Position numbers and translations under genes: made by a program
In this document: one piece after another, positions 29,661-38,854 of the stretch
Numbering within the stretch: the first letter of the stretch is position 1
Layout: the number at the start of each line of letters is the position of its first letter
Notes under the pieces: model-generated
What the model saw: the letters and a program-made list of their open reading frames with translations, nothing else
The model's database searches: none
Told to the model about the DNA's origin: nothing
Source: Streptomyces sp. NBC_00344
Lineage (GTDB): Bacteria > Actinomycetota > Actinomycetes > Streptomycetales > Streptomycetaceae
Assembly (NCBI RefSeq): GCF_036088315.1
Contig: NZ_CP107996.1
Coordinates: forward strand, 3,685,001-3,749,000
DNA: 64,000 bases
Direction of reading: 5' to 3'

Positions 29661-30437
29661 CTATCCGAAGCGGCCGGAGATGTAGTCCTCGGTCGCCTGG
29701 ACGGACGGGTTGGAGAAGATCCGCTCGGTCTCGTCGATCTCTATGAGCCTGCCGGGCTGTCCGACCGCGGCCAGGTTGAAGAAGGCCGTACGGTCCGAGA
29801 CGCGTGCCGCCTGCTGCATGTTGTGCGTGACGATGACGATGGTGAAGCGCTCCTTGAGCTCGCCGATCAGATCCTCGATGGCGAGGGTGGAGATCGGGTC
29901 GAGCGCCGAGCACGGCTCGTCCATCAGCAGGACCTGCGGCTCGACCGCGATGGCGCGGGCGATGCAGAGCCGCTGCTGCTGGCCGCCGGAGAGACCGGAG
30001 CCCGGCTTGTTCAGCCGGTCCTTGACCTCGTTCCAGAGGTTGGCGCCCTTGAGTGACTTCTCGACGATGTCGGCCAGCTCGCTCTTCCGGTAGGAGCCGT
30101 TGAGGCGCAGTCCCGCCGCGACGTTGTCGAAGATCGACATGGTCGGGAAGGGGTTGGGGCGCTGGAAGACCATGCCGACGGTGCGGCGTACGGAGACCGG
30201 GTCGACGCTCGACGCGTAGAGGTTCTCGTCGTCCAGCATGACCTTGCCCTCGACCCGGCCGCCGGGGGTGACCTCGTGCATCCGGTTGAGGGTGCGCAGG
30301 AAGGTGGACTTTCCGCAGCCGGACGGGCCGATGAAGGCGGTCACGGAGCGGGGCTCGACGGTCATCGAGATGTCCTCGATGGCCTTGTGGTTGGCGTAGT
30401 AGGCGGTCAGGCCGCCCACGTCGATTCGCTTGGCCAT
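29661..30437 (-). CDS. pstB: Phosphate ABC transporter ATPase PstB
   Basis: 258 residues; the ATPase of the high-affinity phosphate importer. Walker [10 protein letters not shown] is near residues 35-43, the Q-loop [14 protein letters not shown] and signature [14 protein letters not shown] are classic PstB, and Walker B is [13 protein letters not shown]. The ATG at 30437 starts MAKRIDVGG; a longer frame upstream overlaps pstA and is rejected. It is last in the leftward pstS-pstC-pstA-pstB operon, 26 bases after pstA. Confidence 0.97.
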   Translation of the reverse strand: MAKRIDVGGLTAYYANHKAIEDISMTVEPRSVTAFIGPSGCGKSTFLRTLNRMHEVTPGGRVEGKVMLDDENLYASSVDPVSVRRTVGMVFQRPNPFPTMSIFDNVAAGLRLNGSYRKSELADIVEKSLKGANLWNEVKDRLNKPGSGLSGGQQQRLCIARAIAVEPQVLLMDEPCSALDPISTLAIEDLIGELKERFTIVIVTHNMQQAARVSDRTAFFNLAAVGQPGRLIEIDETERIFSNPSVQATEDYISGRFG

Positions 30438-30463
30438 GGGAATCAGCTTCTTCTCTCGGGGCC

Positions 30464-31543
30464 TCAGCGGCCCGTCTTCGGGGCCTTCCAGCGGGCGATG
30501 CCGCGGGCGACGAGGTTCAGGATCATGACGAAGGCGATCAGCACCAGAGCCGCTGCCCACGCGCGGTCGATCGCGGGAGGCTCGCCGAGCTTGTACTGCT
30601 CGAAGATGTAGTACGGAAGGGACGACTGCCCGCCGTTGAAGGGGTCGGTGTTGATCAGCTGGCTGCCGAACACCAGCAGCATGATCGGCGCGGTCTCACC
30701 TGCGATCCGTGCGACGGCCAGCATCACGCCGGTGGTGATGCCGCCGATCGCGGTCGGCAGGACGACCTTGAGGATCATGCGCCACTTCGGTACGCCCAGG
30801 GCGAGTGCGGCCTCGCGCAGCTCGTTCGGTACGAGCTTGAGCATTTCCTCGGTGGAGCGGACCACGACCGGGACCATCAGGATCGTGAGGGCGAGCGAGC
30901 CCATAAGACCGGACGGTTCGATCTCCGCCATCAGCATGATCGACAGGATGAACAGGCCGGCCACGATCGACGGGATGCCGGTCATGACGTCCACGAAGAA
31001 CGTCACGGCCCTGGCGAGCCCGCCCTTGCCGTACTCCACGAGATAGACGGCGGTCAGCAGACCGATCGGGACGGCGATCACGGTGGCGATGCCGACCTGC
31101 TCCAGGGTGCCGATCAGCGCGTGGTAGACGCCGCCGCCCTGGTCGGACGCGAGCACCCCGGCCATGGAGTGGGTGAGGAAGTCCGGGCTGAGGTCCTTCA
31201 GGCCGTGGCTCACAGTGGTCCACAGCAGTGAGAACAGCGGGATCACGGCCAGGATGAAGCACACCCAGATGACGCTGGTGGCCAGCCGGTCCTTGGCCTG
31301 GCGCTTGTTCTCGACCGCCGATGTGGTGACGTACGAGATGACCAGGAAGGCCACGACGGCGATCAGGCCCCACTGGACCTTGCTGGTGAGCCCGCTGGCC
31401 GCGCCTGTCGCCACACCCACCGCGATCCCGGCGGCGACGAAGCCGGCCGGGGCCCAGCGGGGGAGGCTGCGTCCGCTGAGCGAGTTGCCGGTGCTCATGG
31501 GCGGGAACCGCTTCTGCTCGGTCTGTACGGTCGCGTCGGTCAT
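30464..31543 (-). CDS. pstA: Phosphate ABC transporter permease PstA
   Basis: 359 residues with an N-terminal cytoplasmic stretch and about eight helices, two of them N-terminal additions ([40 protein letters not shown]) common in actinobacteria. The importer EAA-type loop is [20 protein letters not shown], and [14 protein letters not shown] is a core helix. The ATG overlaps the pstC stop as ATGA, showing translational coupling. It forms the membrane channel with PstC and is powered by PstB. Confidence 0.96.
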   Translation of the reverse strand: MTDATVQTEQKRFPPMSTGNSLSGRSLPRWAPAGFVAAGIAVGVATGAASGLTSKVQWGLIAVVAFLVISYVTTSAVENKRQAKDRLATSVIWVCFILAVIPLFSLLWTTVSHGLKDLSPDFLTHSMAGVLASDQGGGVYHALIGTLEQVGIATVIAVPIGLLTAVYLVEYGKGGLARAVTFFVDVMTGIPSIVAGLFILSIMLMAEIEPSGLMGSLALTILMVPVVVRSTEEMLKLVPNELREAALALGVPKWRMILKVVLPTAIGGITTGVMLAVARIAGETAPIMLLVFGSQLINTDPFNGGQSSLPYYIFEQYKLGEPPAIDRAWAAALVLIAFVMILNLVARGIARWKAPKTGR

Positions 31544-32535
31544 GCGTTGGCCCCCGAGTACTCCTTGCGGCGGGCGATGATCAGCCGGGCCGCGCCGTTC
31601 ACCAGCAGGGTGAGGACGAAGAGGACCAGGCCCGAGGCGATCAGGGCGTCACGCCCGAGCGGGTTGGCCTCGTCGAATTTCGCCGCGATGTTCTGTGCGA
31701 AGGTGCCGCCGCCCGGGTTGAGCAGGTGGAACGACATCAGATAGCTCGGCGAGAGCACCGTGGCGACCGCCATCGTCTCGCCGAGCGCCCGGCCGAGTCC
31801 CAGCATCGAGGCCGAGATGACGCCGGAGCGTCCGAAGGGCAGGACGGACAGCCGGATGACCTCCCAGCGGGTGGCGCCCAGAGCGAGCGCCGCCTCCTCG
31901 TTCATCCGCGGGACCTGGAGGAACACCTCCCGGCTGACGCTGGTCACGATCGGCAGGATCATGATCGCCAGCAGGATGCCGACGGTCAGCATGTTCCTGG
32001 CCACACCCGACTGGGTCTGGTCGAAGATGTACGTCCACGCGAAGTAGTGATCGAGCCAGGCGTTGAGGCCGTCGAGATACGGCACCAGGACGAGGGCGCC
32101 CCAGACGCCGTAGATGATGCTGGGCACCGCGGCGAGCAGGTCGACCACGTAGGCCAGCGAAGTGGCCAGCCGGCGCGGTGCGTAGTGCGAGATGAACAGG
32201 GCGATGCCGACGGCGACCGGTACCGCGATGACCATCGCGACCACCGAGCTGACGACCGTGCCGACGAGCAGGACGGCGATGCCGAAGACCGGCGGCGTCT
32301 GGGACGGCAGCCAGTCGAACGAGGTGAGGAAGTTCGCGTGGTCCTTGCTGATGGCGATGGAGGCGCGGTAGGTGAGGAACCCCGCGATCGCTGCCATCAC
32401 CACCAGGAGCAGGATGCCGGAGCCCCTGCTGAGGCCGAGGAAGATTCTGTCGCCGGTACGGCCGGTGGGGCGGCCCGAGGGGCGCTCTACCGGTGCTTGG
32501 GGCGGAGGGGTGTCGATCTGTGTGGTGGTGGCCAT
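31540..32535 (-). CDS. pstC: Phosphate ABC transporter permease PstC
   Basis: 331 residues. A Pro/Thr-rich N-terminus precedes six or so helices; the EAA-type loop is NEEAALALGATRWEVIRLSV and the helix LGRALGETMAVATVLS is conserved in PstC. The ATG at 32535 (MATTTQID) has CCGGAGAAACG upstream; an in-frame extension to 32586 is not needed. It lies 146 bases downstream of pstS, and that interval carries a stem-loop that probably reduces read-through from pstS. Confidence 0.96.
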   Translation of the reverse strand: MATTTQIDTPPPQAPVERPSGRPTGRTGDRIFLGLSRGSGILLLVVMAAIAGFLTYRASIAISKDHANFLTSFDWLPSQTPPVFGIAVLLVGTVVSSVVAMVIAVPVAVGIALFISHYAPRRLATSLAYVVDLLAAVPSIIYGVWGALVLVPYLDGLNAWLDHYFAWTYIFDQTQSGVARNMLTVGILLAIMILPIVTSVSREVFLQVPRMNEEAALALGATRWEVIRLSVLPFGRSGVISASMLGLGRALGETMAVATVLSPSYLMSFHLLNPGGGTFAQNIAAKFDEANPLGRDALIASGLVLFVLTLLVNGAARLIIARRKEYSGANA

Positions 32536-32599
32536 CGTTTCTCCGGTCTGTGTGGGGGAGTGTCGGCTCCCCTGGCGGCGGTGCACCGGATGGGTGGCC

Positions 32600-32632
32600 G
32601 GGGCCGGCCCGCTTTCGTGCGGGGCCGGCCGC
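32600..32632 (-). terminator. Stem-loop between pstS and pstC (partial terminator or stabiliser)
   Basis: GGCCGGCCCGC and GCGGGGCCGGCC pair across a short loop with one bulge. It sits in the 146-base pstS-pstC gap with no T run. Such loops commonly let pstS transcripts exceed those of the permease genes. Confidence 0.65.
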
Positions 32633-32681
32633 CGGCACCTTTCTCCCGGGCCGGGGCCTGCGTGCGGCCCCGTCCGGCCTG

Positions 32682-33815
32682 CTAGGAGATGGCGGCGATC
32701 GCCGAACGGACCTTGGCGTTGATCTCCGCGGGGATGGGGGCGTAGCCGGCGGTGGAGAGCTGCTGCTGGCCCTCGTCACTCGCCGTGTAGGTCAGGAAGG
32801 ACTTGACCGTGCCGAGGGTGTCGGCCTTGTTGCCCTTGTCGCAGACGATCTCGTAGGTCACCAGGACGATCGGGTAGGCGCCTTCGGCCTTGGTGGTGTA
32901 GTCGAGCTTGAGCGACAGGTCGGGACCGGTGCCGACCACCTTGGCGGCGGCGATGGCCTTGGAGGCGTTGTCGGAGCTCGCCTCCACCGGGGAACCCGCA
33001 CCCGTGTTGATCTTGACCGTGGAGATCTTCTGCGAGGTGGCGTACGAGAGCTCGAAGTACCCGATGGAGCCGTCGACCTGCTTCACCTGCTGGGCGACTC
33101 CGGCGGAGCCGGCTGCCGCCTGGCCGCCCGGGGCGGGCCAGGACTTGCCGATCGGGTACTTCCAGTCGCCGGGAGCCGACGCGGTCAGGTACTTGCTGAG
33201 GTTCTCCGTGGTGCCGGAGTCCTCGGAGCGGTGGAAGGGCTGGATCGGCTTGTCCGGCAGCTTCGTGCCGGGGTTGAGCTTGGCGATCGCCGGGTCGTTC
33301 CAGTTCTTGATCTTGGTGGAGAGGATCTTGGCGAGGGTGGGTCCGTCGAGGACCAGGTTGTCCACGCCCTCCAGGTGGTACCCGACGGCGATGGGGCCGC
33401 CGACCATCGGCAGGTCGATGCCCTGGCCGCCCTTGCAGACCTTCTTCGAGTCGCTGATCTCGTCGGGCTTGAGCGGCGAGTCCGAGCCGGCGTAACCGAC
33501 GGTGCCCTGGTTGAAGGCGACGATGCCCTCGCCGGACGACGAGGCCTTGTAGTTGATCTCCACTCCCTGACAGGCGGCCATGTAGCCCTTGGCCCACAGG
33601 TCCATGGCGTTCTTCTGCGCGCTGGAGCCCGATGCGCGCAGCTGTCCCTTGGCGCCGTCGCACTTGACGTTGGAGGCGGCGCTGGTCTTGCCGCCCGTGC
33701 CGCCGGTGGAGCCGCTGTTGTCGTCCGAACCGCACGCCGTGAGGACCAGGGCGCCGGAGACGGCGAGGGCGCCGATCGCGGCGGCGCGAAGCCGGTTCTT
33801 GCGCTGAAGCTTCAC
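32682..33815 (-). CDS. pstS: Phosphate-binding lipoprotein PstS
   Basis: 377 residues. A lipoprotein signal ends in VLTAC, followed by a Gly/Ser/Thr linker and a periplasmic-binding fold. Phosphate-site segments are visible: ASGSSAQKNAMDLW near the N-terminus, NYKASSSGEGIVAFNQGTV and HRSEDSGTTENLSKYL. It captures phosphate outside the membrane and passes it to PstCA. The GTG start at 33815 has GGAAGGAAC upstream. Four 11-base PHO-box units lie about 115-160 bases upstream, so it should be induced by PhoP on phosphate starvation. Confidence 0.97.
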   Translation of the reverse strand: MKLQRKNRLRAAAIGALAVSGALVLTACGSDDNSGSTGGTGGKTSAASNVKCDGAKGQLRASGSSAQKNAMDLWAKGYMAACQGVEINYKASSSGEGIVAFNQGTVGYAGSDSPLKPDEISDSKKVCKGGQGIDLPMVGGPIAVGYHLEGVDNLVLDGPTLAKILSTKIKNWNDPAIAKLNPGTKLPDKPIQPFHRSEDSGTTENLSKYLTASAPGDWKYPIGKSWPAPGGQAAAGSAGVAQQVKQVDGSIGYFELSYATSQKISTVKINTGAGSPVEASSDNASKAIAAAKVVGTGPDLSLKLDYTTKAEGAYPIVLVTYEIVCDKGNKADTLGTVKSFLTYTASDEGQQQLSTAGYAPIPAEINAKVRSAIAAIS

Positions 33816-33930
33816 TTCGGGTGTTCCTTCCAGGAGCCGCCTGAGGTTTCGGTTTCCTGCTGCGGCGGCGTGCGAAGAGATGACCGGTGAGGCGGGATGC
33901 CGTGCACCGTGTAAGGCCGAAATTAGGCAG

Positions 33931-33974
33931 ATCAGGTGAAGTGACCGAAGGGTGTGAGTGAACGGGGAGTGAAC
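33931..33974 (-). promoter_or_regulatory. PHO boxes (PhoP operator) of the pst operon
   Basis: On the minus strand, 11-base direct repeats: GTTCACTCCCC, GTTCACTCACA, a degenerate CCCTTCGGTCA, then CTTCACCTGAT. They match the Streptomyces PHO-box pattern (GTTCACC-like heptamer plus four bases) in period and sequence, and lie upstream of pstS. Confidence 0.88.
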
Positions 33975-34049
33975 CTCGGCGGACGACCGGGTGCGGGGGT
34001 GCGGCTGCCCGGGCGCGAGGGCGGTGCCGGTGGGGCGTCCGGGGGCCGC

Positions 34050-34472
34050 TCAGGGGTGGTGCAGGGCCGCGGGCAGCGCGTCGACGAGTTCCCGGTCGCG
34101 GGGCTGGGTGAGGAGATCGCGGGCCGCCCCGGGCGGCAGCCACTGGATGCGGTCGACCTCGTCGTTGGGGACGAAGGTGCCGGTGGTCGCCTCCGCCGCC
34201 CAGTAGGTGACCTGTTTGGGGCGTCCGTTCGCCTCGTAGCGCACGGTCGCCAGCCGTGCTCCGGGCTCGCAGTGGTGCCCGGTCTCCTCCAGCACCTCGC
34301 GGACCGCACCGGCCAGGGTGTCCTCGCCCCGCTTCAGCTTGCCCTTCGGGTGCGACCAGTCGTCGTACCTGGGCCGGTGCACCAGACAGATCTCCAGCCG
34401 GGGGCCGTACGGCGAGCGGCGCCACAGCACACACCCGGCCGCCAGCACGGTGTTGTCGTGGCCCTGGATCAC
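34050..34472 (-). CDS. NUDIX hydrolase
   Basis: 140 residues with the full NUDIX box: GKLKRGEDTLAGAVREVLEE followed by TG, fitting G-x5-E-x7-R-E-x2-E-E-x-G. It hydrolyses a nucleoside diphosphate linked to another group; the exact substrate is unknown. The GTG start overlaps the upstream CHAD stop as GTGA, so the two are coupled. Its place after ppk and the CHAD gene suggests a role in polyphosphate or nucleotide-phosphate housekeeping; diadenosine polyphosphate or inositol pyrophosphate hydrolysis are possibilities not tested here. Confidence 0.9.
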   Translation of the reverse strand: MIQGHDNTVLAAGCVLWRRSPYGPRLEICLVHRPRYDDWSHPKGKLKRGEDTLAGAVREVLEETGHHCEPGARLATVRYEANGRPKQVTYWAAEATTGTFVPNDEVDRIQWLPPGAARDLLTQPRDRELVDALPAALHHP

Positions 34473-35431
34473 GGCGCGGTCACCGCCGTCCGCTGCCAGC
34501 TCTGCTGGAAGGCGTATCTGGCCGCCTCGACCTCATGGCGCTGGTCGGCGTGCAGCACCCCGAGCGCGTACGCCGTGGCCGTCGCGATCCGGGGCGTGCG
34601 GGCCGCCGCCGCGGCCGCGGCGGCCGCTTCGGCGGCCTCCCGGTGATGATCGAGGGCCTGCCCGGCGCCGAACAGCTTCAGGTCGAGCGCCGGCCGGCCA
34701 TCGTCGGCCGCCCCGAGCACCTCCTGGGCGTATCTGTGCAGCCGCAACAGCAGCCTGACCTGGTGCCAGGGGGCGTCCAGCGCATCACTCAGCGCCTCCG
34801 CGTTGTACGGGTGCGCGGCCCGGTGCAGCGGCAGCGCGGCCACCGCCTCGGCGAGTTTGCGCCCGGCTGTTTCCGCAGCGGGGGGCAGGGCCGAGCCGGC
34901 GTACCCGGCGGCAGCGGGCCCGAAGGGGACTTCGGATGCCAGTAACGCCACCGCGTCCGCGACCGCGTGGAACCGCGAGGACCCCAGCGCCTGAAGTGCG
35001 GCCGAGTGGGCTCGGGTCCTGGCCAGGGTCAGCTGCCGGTCGAGCAGCGCTCCGGCCCGCGCGGCCCCCACGGCCGGCGTGGGACGGAGCGCCTCGGCCC
35101 GGGGCCCCGGCAGCGCCGGTGTGCTCTCGGCGAGTCTGCCCAGCGCTTCGAGCAGTCGCTCCAGCCGGCCCGCGTAGGCGTGTTCGCACCCCAGCGTGCC
35201 GGAGAGCCAGGCGAGTTCGGAGCGCAGCTGGTCGGCCCAGCCGGCGTCCAGCAGGGCCCGGAAGGTGTGCAGGGTGCCGCTGATCCGGCGGGAGGAGCGG
35301 CGCAGGGCGCGGGCCGCCTCCTCGTCGCCGTCCGAGCAGGTGCGCAGGCTGCGCAGGAACTCCGCCGCCTGGTCGTGCAGATAGCGGGACAGCAGCTGGT
35401 CCGCCGTCACCTTCGGGTCAGGGCGTGGCAC
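34469..35431 (-). CDS. CHAD domain protein (polyphosphate-binding)
   Basis: 320 residues, almost entirely helical, basic patches alternating with Ala/Leu helices. The CHAD hallmark is DEEAARALRRSSRRISGTLH near the N-terminus (conserved His/Arg), followed by FRALLDAGWADQLRSELAWL and, later, APWHQVRLLLRLHRYAQEVL. CHAD domains bind inorganic polyphosphate. The GTG at 35431 is chosen because GGAGGCTCAGCC precedes it; the longer frame from 37186 runs out of frame through ppk and is not a gene. It lies 32 bases after ppk and is coupled to the NUDIX gene, forming a ppk-CHAD-NUDIX operon. Confidence 0.92.
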   Translation of the reverse strand: MPRPDPKVTADQLLSRYLHDQAAEFLRSLRTCSDGDEEAARALRRSSRRISGTLHTFRALLDAGWADQLRSELAWLSGTLGCEHAYAGRLERLLEALGRLAESTPALPGPRAEALRPTPAVGAARAGALLDRQLTLARTRAHSAALQALGSSRFHAVADAVALLASEVPFGPAAAGYAGSALPPAAETAGRKLAEAVAALPLHRAAHPYNAEALSDALDAPWHQVRLLLRLHRYAQEVLGAADDGRPALDLKLFGAGQALDHHREAAEAAAAAAAAARTPRIATATAYALGVLHADQRHEVEAARYAFQQSWQRTAVTAP

Positions 35432-35463
35432 GGCTGAGCCTCCGGTGAACGTCGGGGAAACCG

Positions 35464-37689
35464 TCAGGGGGTTGCACGGCGGCGCCTCCGGGCGTCTATC
35501 AGCATCTCCTGCACATGGCGCAGCGGCTGGCCTTCGGCGTCGGTCGAATGGCGCGTCCAGTTGCCGTCCGGGCCCAGGTGCCAGGAGGACGTGGTGTCGG
35601 ACATACCGGTCTCGAGGAGACGGCTGAGTGCTGAGCGGTGGGCCGGGTCGGTGACCCGGACCAGGGCCTCGATCCGGCGATCGAGGTTGCGGTGCATCAT
35701 GTCGGCGCTGCCGAACCAGACTTCGGGCTCGCCGCCGTTGCCGAAGGCGAAGACCCGCGAGTGTTCCAGGAAGCGGCCGAGTACCGAGCGGACCCGGATG
35801 TTCTCGGAGAGCCCGGTGACGCCCGGACGTATCGCACAGATCCCGCGCACCCAGATGTCGACGCGGACCCCGGCCTGCGCCGCCCGGTAGCAGGCGTCGA
35901 TGATCGCCTCGTCGACCAGCGAGTTCACCTTGATGCGGACGTACGAGGGCCGGCCCGCGCGATGGTGGACGCTCTCCTTGTTGATCCGGGCGATCAAGCC
36001 GTCGCGCAGCGACTTGGGGGCCACGAGCAGCCGCCGGTAGGTCTCCCGCCTCGAGTAGCCGGAGAGCCGGTTGAAGAGGTCCGAGAGGTCGGCGCCGACC
36101 TGCGGGTCGGCGGTGAGCAGCCCGAGGTCCTCGTACAGCCTGGCCGTCTTCGGGTGGTAGTTGCCGGTGCCGACGTGGGAGTAGCGGCGCAGGGTGTCGC
36201 CCTCCTGGCGCACCACAAGGGACAGCTTGCAGTGGGTCTTCAGCCCGACCAGCCCGTACACCACATGGCATCCGGACTCCTCGAGTTTCCGGGCCCATTT
36301 GATGTTGGCCTGTTCGTCGAAACGGGCCTTGATCTCGACCAGTACGAGGACCTGCTTGCCGGACTCCGCGGCGTCGATCAGGGCGTCCACGATCGGAGAG
36401 TCGCCGGAGGTCCGGTACAGGGTCTGCTTGATGGCGAGCACGTCCGGGTCGCCGGCCGCCTGCTCGAGGAAGGCCTGCACCGAGGTGGAGAAGGAGTCGT
36501 ACGGGTGGTGCAGCAGCACGTCCCGTTCGCGCAGCGCCGCGAAGACGTCGGGTGCCGAGGCGGATTCCACCTCGGCCAGGTCCCGGTGGGTGCCCGCGAT
36601 GAAGTTCGGGTACTTCAGCTCCGGCCGGTCCAGCGACGCGATACCGAAGAGACCGGTGAGGTCCAGCGGACCGGGCAGCGGATAGACCTCGGCGTCCGAG
36701 ATCTTCAACTCCCTGACCAGCAGATCCAGTATGTAGGGGTCGATCGACTCCTCGACCTCCAGGCGGACCGGTGGGCCGAAGCGGCGCCGCATGAGCTCCT
36801 TCTCCAGGGCCTTGAGGAGGTTCTCGGCGTCGTCCTCCTCGACCTCCAGGTCCTCGTTCCTGGTGACCCGGAACATGTGGTGCGCCAGGACCTCCATCCC
36901 CGGGAAGAGCTCTTCCAGATGCGCCGCGATGATGTCCTCGACGGGGACGTAGCGCTGCGGCGACGCCTCCAGGAAGCGGGTGAGCAGCGGCGGGACCTTG
37001 ACCCGGGCGAAGTGGCGGTGACCGCTGACCGGATTGCGGACCACCACGGCGAGATTGAGCGAGAGCCCCGAGATGTAGGGGAAGGGGTGCGCCGGGTCGA
37101 CGGCCAGCGGGGTCAGTACCGGGAAGATCCGCTGCCGGAAGAAGGTGAAGAGCCTGGCCTGCTCCTTCTCCGTGAGGTCGGGCCACCGGATCAGGTGGAT
37201 GGCTTCGTCGGCCAGGGCCGGTGAGACGTCCTGCTGGTAGCAGGCGGCGTGCCTGGCCATCAGCTCGCGCGACCTGGTCCAGATCTGTTCCAGCACCTCA
37301 CGGGGCTGCAGCCCGGAGGCGGACCGGGTGGCGACGCCGGTGGCGATCCGGCGCTTCAGCCCGGCGACCCTGACCATGAAGAACTCGTCCAGGTTGCTCG
37401 CGAAGATGGCGAGGAAGTTAGCCCGTTCGAGTAGTGGGGTGGTGGGGTCCTCGGCGAGCTCGAGAACCCGCTCGTTGAACGCGAGCCAGCTCCGCTCCCG
37501 GTCGAGGAATCGGCCCGACGGCAGCTCGGCGCCGTCATGCTCCTCGTCGTAGACGTCGGCGTCGGCGTCGATGCCGGAGTCCAGGTCGGGAACCGCGGCC
37601 GCCACGGTGCGCGGGCGGTGCGCGGCGATGGAACCGACGGATGGCTGGAGGTGCTGGAGCGGGACCTCTGCACTCGGCTGCTGGCTCAT
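35464..37689 (-). CDS. ppk: Polyphosphate kinase Ppk1
   Basis: 741 residues; reversibly transfers the terminal phosphate of ATP to polyphosphate in the cytoplasm. Domains follow Ppk1 order: N ([20 protein letters not shown]), head, C1 with the autophosphorylated His region ([20 protein letters not shown]) and C2 with the metal/ATP residues ([20 protein letters not shown]). The ATG at 37689 (MSQQPSAEV) was chosen because coding character starts there; the 891-codon frame includes noncoding sequence upstream. A degenerate PHO-like pair may lie at 37762-37790. It heads the ppk-CHAD-NUDIX operon. Confidence 0.97.
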   Translation of the reverse strand: MSQQPSAEVPLQHLQPSVGSIAAHRPRTVAAAVPDLDSGIDADADVYDEEHDGAELPSGRFLDRERSWLAFNERVLELAEDPTTPLLERANFLAIFASNLDEFFMVRVAGLKRRIATGVATRSASGLQPREVLEQIWTRSRELMARHAACYQQDVSPALADEAIHLIRWPDLTEKEQARLFTFFRQRIFPVLTPLAVDPAHPFPYISGLSLNLAVVVRNPVSGHRHFARVKVPPLLTRFLEASPQRYVPVEDIIAAHLEELFPGMEVLAHHMFRVTRNEDLEVEEDDAENLLKALEKELMRRRFGPPVRLEVEESIDPYILDLLVRELKISDAEVYPLPGPLDLTGLFGIASLDRPELKYPNFIAGTHRDLAEVESASAPDVFAALRERDVLLHHPYDSFSTSVQAFLEQAAGDPDVLAIKQTLYRTSGDSPIVDALIDAAESGKQVLVLVEIKARFDEQANIKWARKLEESGCHVVYGLVGLKTHCKLSLVVRQEGDTLRRYSHVGTGNYHPKTARLYEDLGLLTADPQVGADLSDLFNRLSGYSRRETYRRLLVAPKSLRDGLIARINKESVHHRAGRPSYVRIKVNSLVDEAIIDACYRAAQAGVRVDIWVRGICAIRPGVTGLSENIRVRSVLGRFLEHSRVFAFGNGGEPEVWFGSADMMHRNLDRRIEALVRVTDPAHRSALSRLLETGMSDTTSSWHLGPDGNWTRHSTDAEGQPLRHVQEMLIDARRRRRATP

Positions 37690-37811
37690 ATGCCCATTGT
37701 TCCGCGCATGGGGGCCGGAGGGCGCGGCGGCGGGTTGCATTCCGTGAGGGTCGCAAGCGTGTCTGAATGACGGGTAACGGGGACATGACGTCCTGGAAGC
37801 GGGTGGGGACC

Positions 37812-37853
37812 GCGGCGCACCGCACCGGCGGGCGTGCCGGTGCGGTGCGCCGC
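37812..37853. terminator. 18-bp perfect GC-rich hairpin after the ABC exporter operon
   Basis: GCGGCGCACCGCACCGGC pairs perfectly with GCCGGTGCGGTGCGCCGC across a 6-nt loop. It lies just past the leftward ABC permease gene and upstream of ppk. There is no T run, as is common for Streptomyces terminators. Confidence 0.82.
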
Positions 37854-37891
37854 AGGCCCTTCGCGTCCAGGTTGTGCCGCTTGCGGCCGGG

Positions 37892-38854
37892 TCAGCCGAG
37901 CCGGCGGCGCAGCACCCTGAAGGTGACGGCGACCGTGACGGCGGCGAGGGCCAGGACGATGCCGGTCTCCAGCAGCTGGAGAGGCCAGTAGTGGGAGAGC
38001 GGCTGGTACTCGTAGACGTAGTGTCCGCTGCGGTCCGGGGTGCAGGTCTGCCGCACACAGTGCAGCGGCGCATCATGCAGCCGGGCGCCGGAGGGGCTGA
38101 GCCAGTACGCCCTGATGTTGTAGCCCTCGGGAAGACCATTGAAGACCTTCGACGTGCTGGTCCGGGACGGCCAGAGGAGATAGTGCCAGTGCCCGATCAC
38201 CCAGGCGGCAGCTGCCGTGACCGCGGTGCCTGCGACGAGGGCGGGCACCGCCCGGCCGAGTACCATCCCGGCGAGAGCGCCGATGGCCAGACCGAGCAGC
38301 GGGTATCCGACGGCGAGCGGTCCCGCGTTGTTGTAGACACTGCCGTCGTACGGGCTCCAGTTCCCGATGCCGAAACGCTGGGACATGGCGAAGCGGTACA
38401 GGGCCGCCAGCAGGCCCGTACCCGCGGTGATGAGGACGGCGGGTACGGCGAGCTTGGCGGTGAGCCAGCGCACCGGGGTGACCGACTGGGTCCAGGCCAG
38501 CACGCTGGTGCGGTTCTCCAGTTCGCGTCCGATCAGCGCGGCGCCCGCGAATGCGGGGACGGCGTAGATCGCGGCCCGGATCAGGGCGTTCACGGCCGTG
38601 AGCGTGTACTTGTAGCGCCACACCGCCGGGTGGCCGGTGCAGGGATGGCCGGCGCAGCGGGCGATCTCATGGGTCGCCGCCGTGGTGGCGGGGCCCACCA
38701 GCCAGAGGAGCAGAAGCGCGGTGACGGCGACGTAGCAGGCCCAGGCCCACAGGGCGGGCCGGTGCACCCGCAGGACGGTCCAGACCAGTCCGGTGGAACG
38801 CAGCGGGCTGCGGCGCGAAACGGCCGCGGGTATCACGGGGGCGGGGGCGGTCAT
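37892..38854 (-). CDS. ABC transporter permease (exporter, second subunit)
   Basis: 320 residues with about six helices: [56 protein letters not shown] and a C-terminal [20 protein letters not shown]. The loop [20 protein letters not shown] is shared with the neighbouring permease (ESGTYQLLWTQSVSPVRWF), showing an ancient duplication. A Cys-rich extracellular loop is present (CAGHPCTG and HCVRQTC). The ATG overlaps the upstream permease stop as ATGA; a longer frame upstream is rejected. It is the last gene of a GntR-ATPase-permease-permease operon. Substrate unknown. Confidence 0.88.
   Translation of the reverse strand: MTAPAPVIPAAVSRRSPLRSTGLVWTVLRVHRPALWAWACYVAVTALLLLWLVGPATTAATHEIARCAGHPCTGHPAVWRYKYTLTAVNALIRAAIYAVPAFAGAALIGRELENRTSVLAWTQSVTPVRWLTAKLAVPAVLITAGTGLLAALYRFAMSQRFGIGNWSPYDGSVYNNAGPLAVGYPLLGLAIGALAGMVLGRAVPALVAGTAVTAAAAWVIGHWHYLLWPSRTSTSKVFNGLPEGYNIRAYWLSPSGARLHDAPLHCVRQTCTPDRSGHYVYEYQPLSHYWPLQLLETGIVLALAAVTVAVTFRVLRRRLG

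Noticed and set aside
34469-37186. A 905-codon minus-strand frame
   Set aside because: Only its last 320 codons (the CHAD protein) are coding; the rest is the shadow of ppk in another frame.
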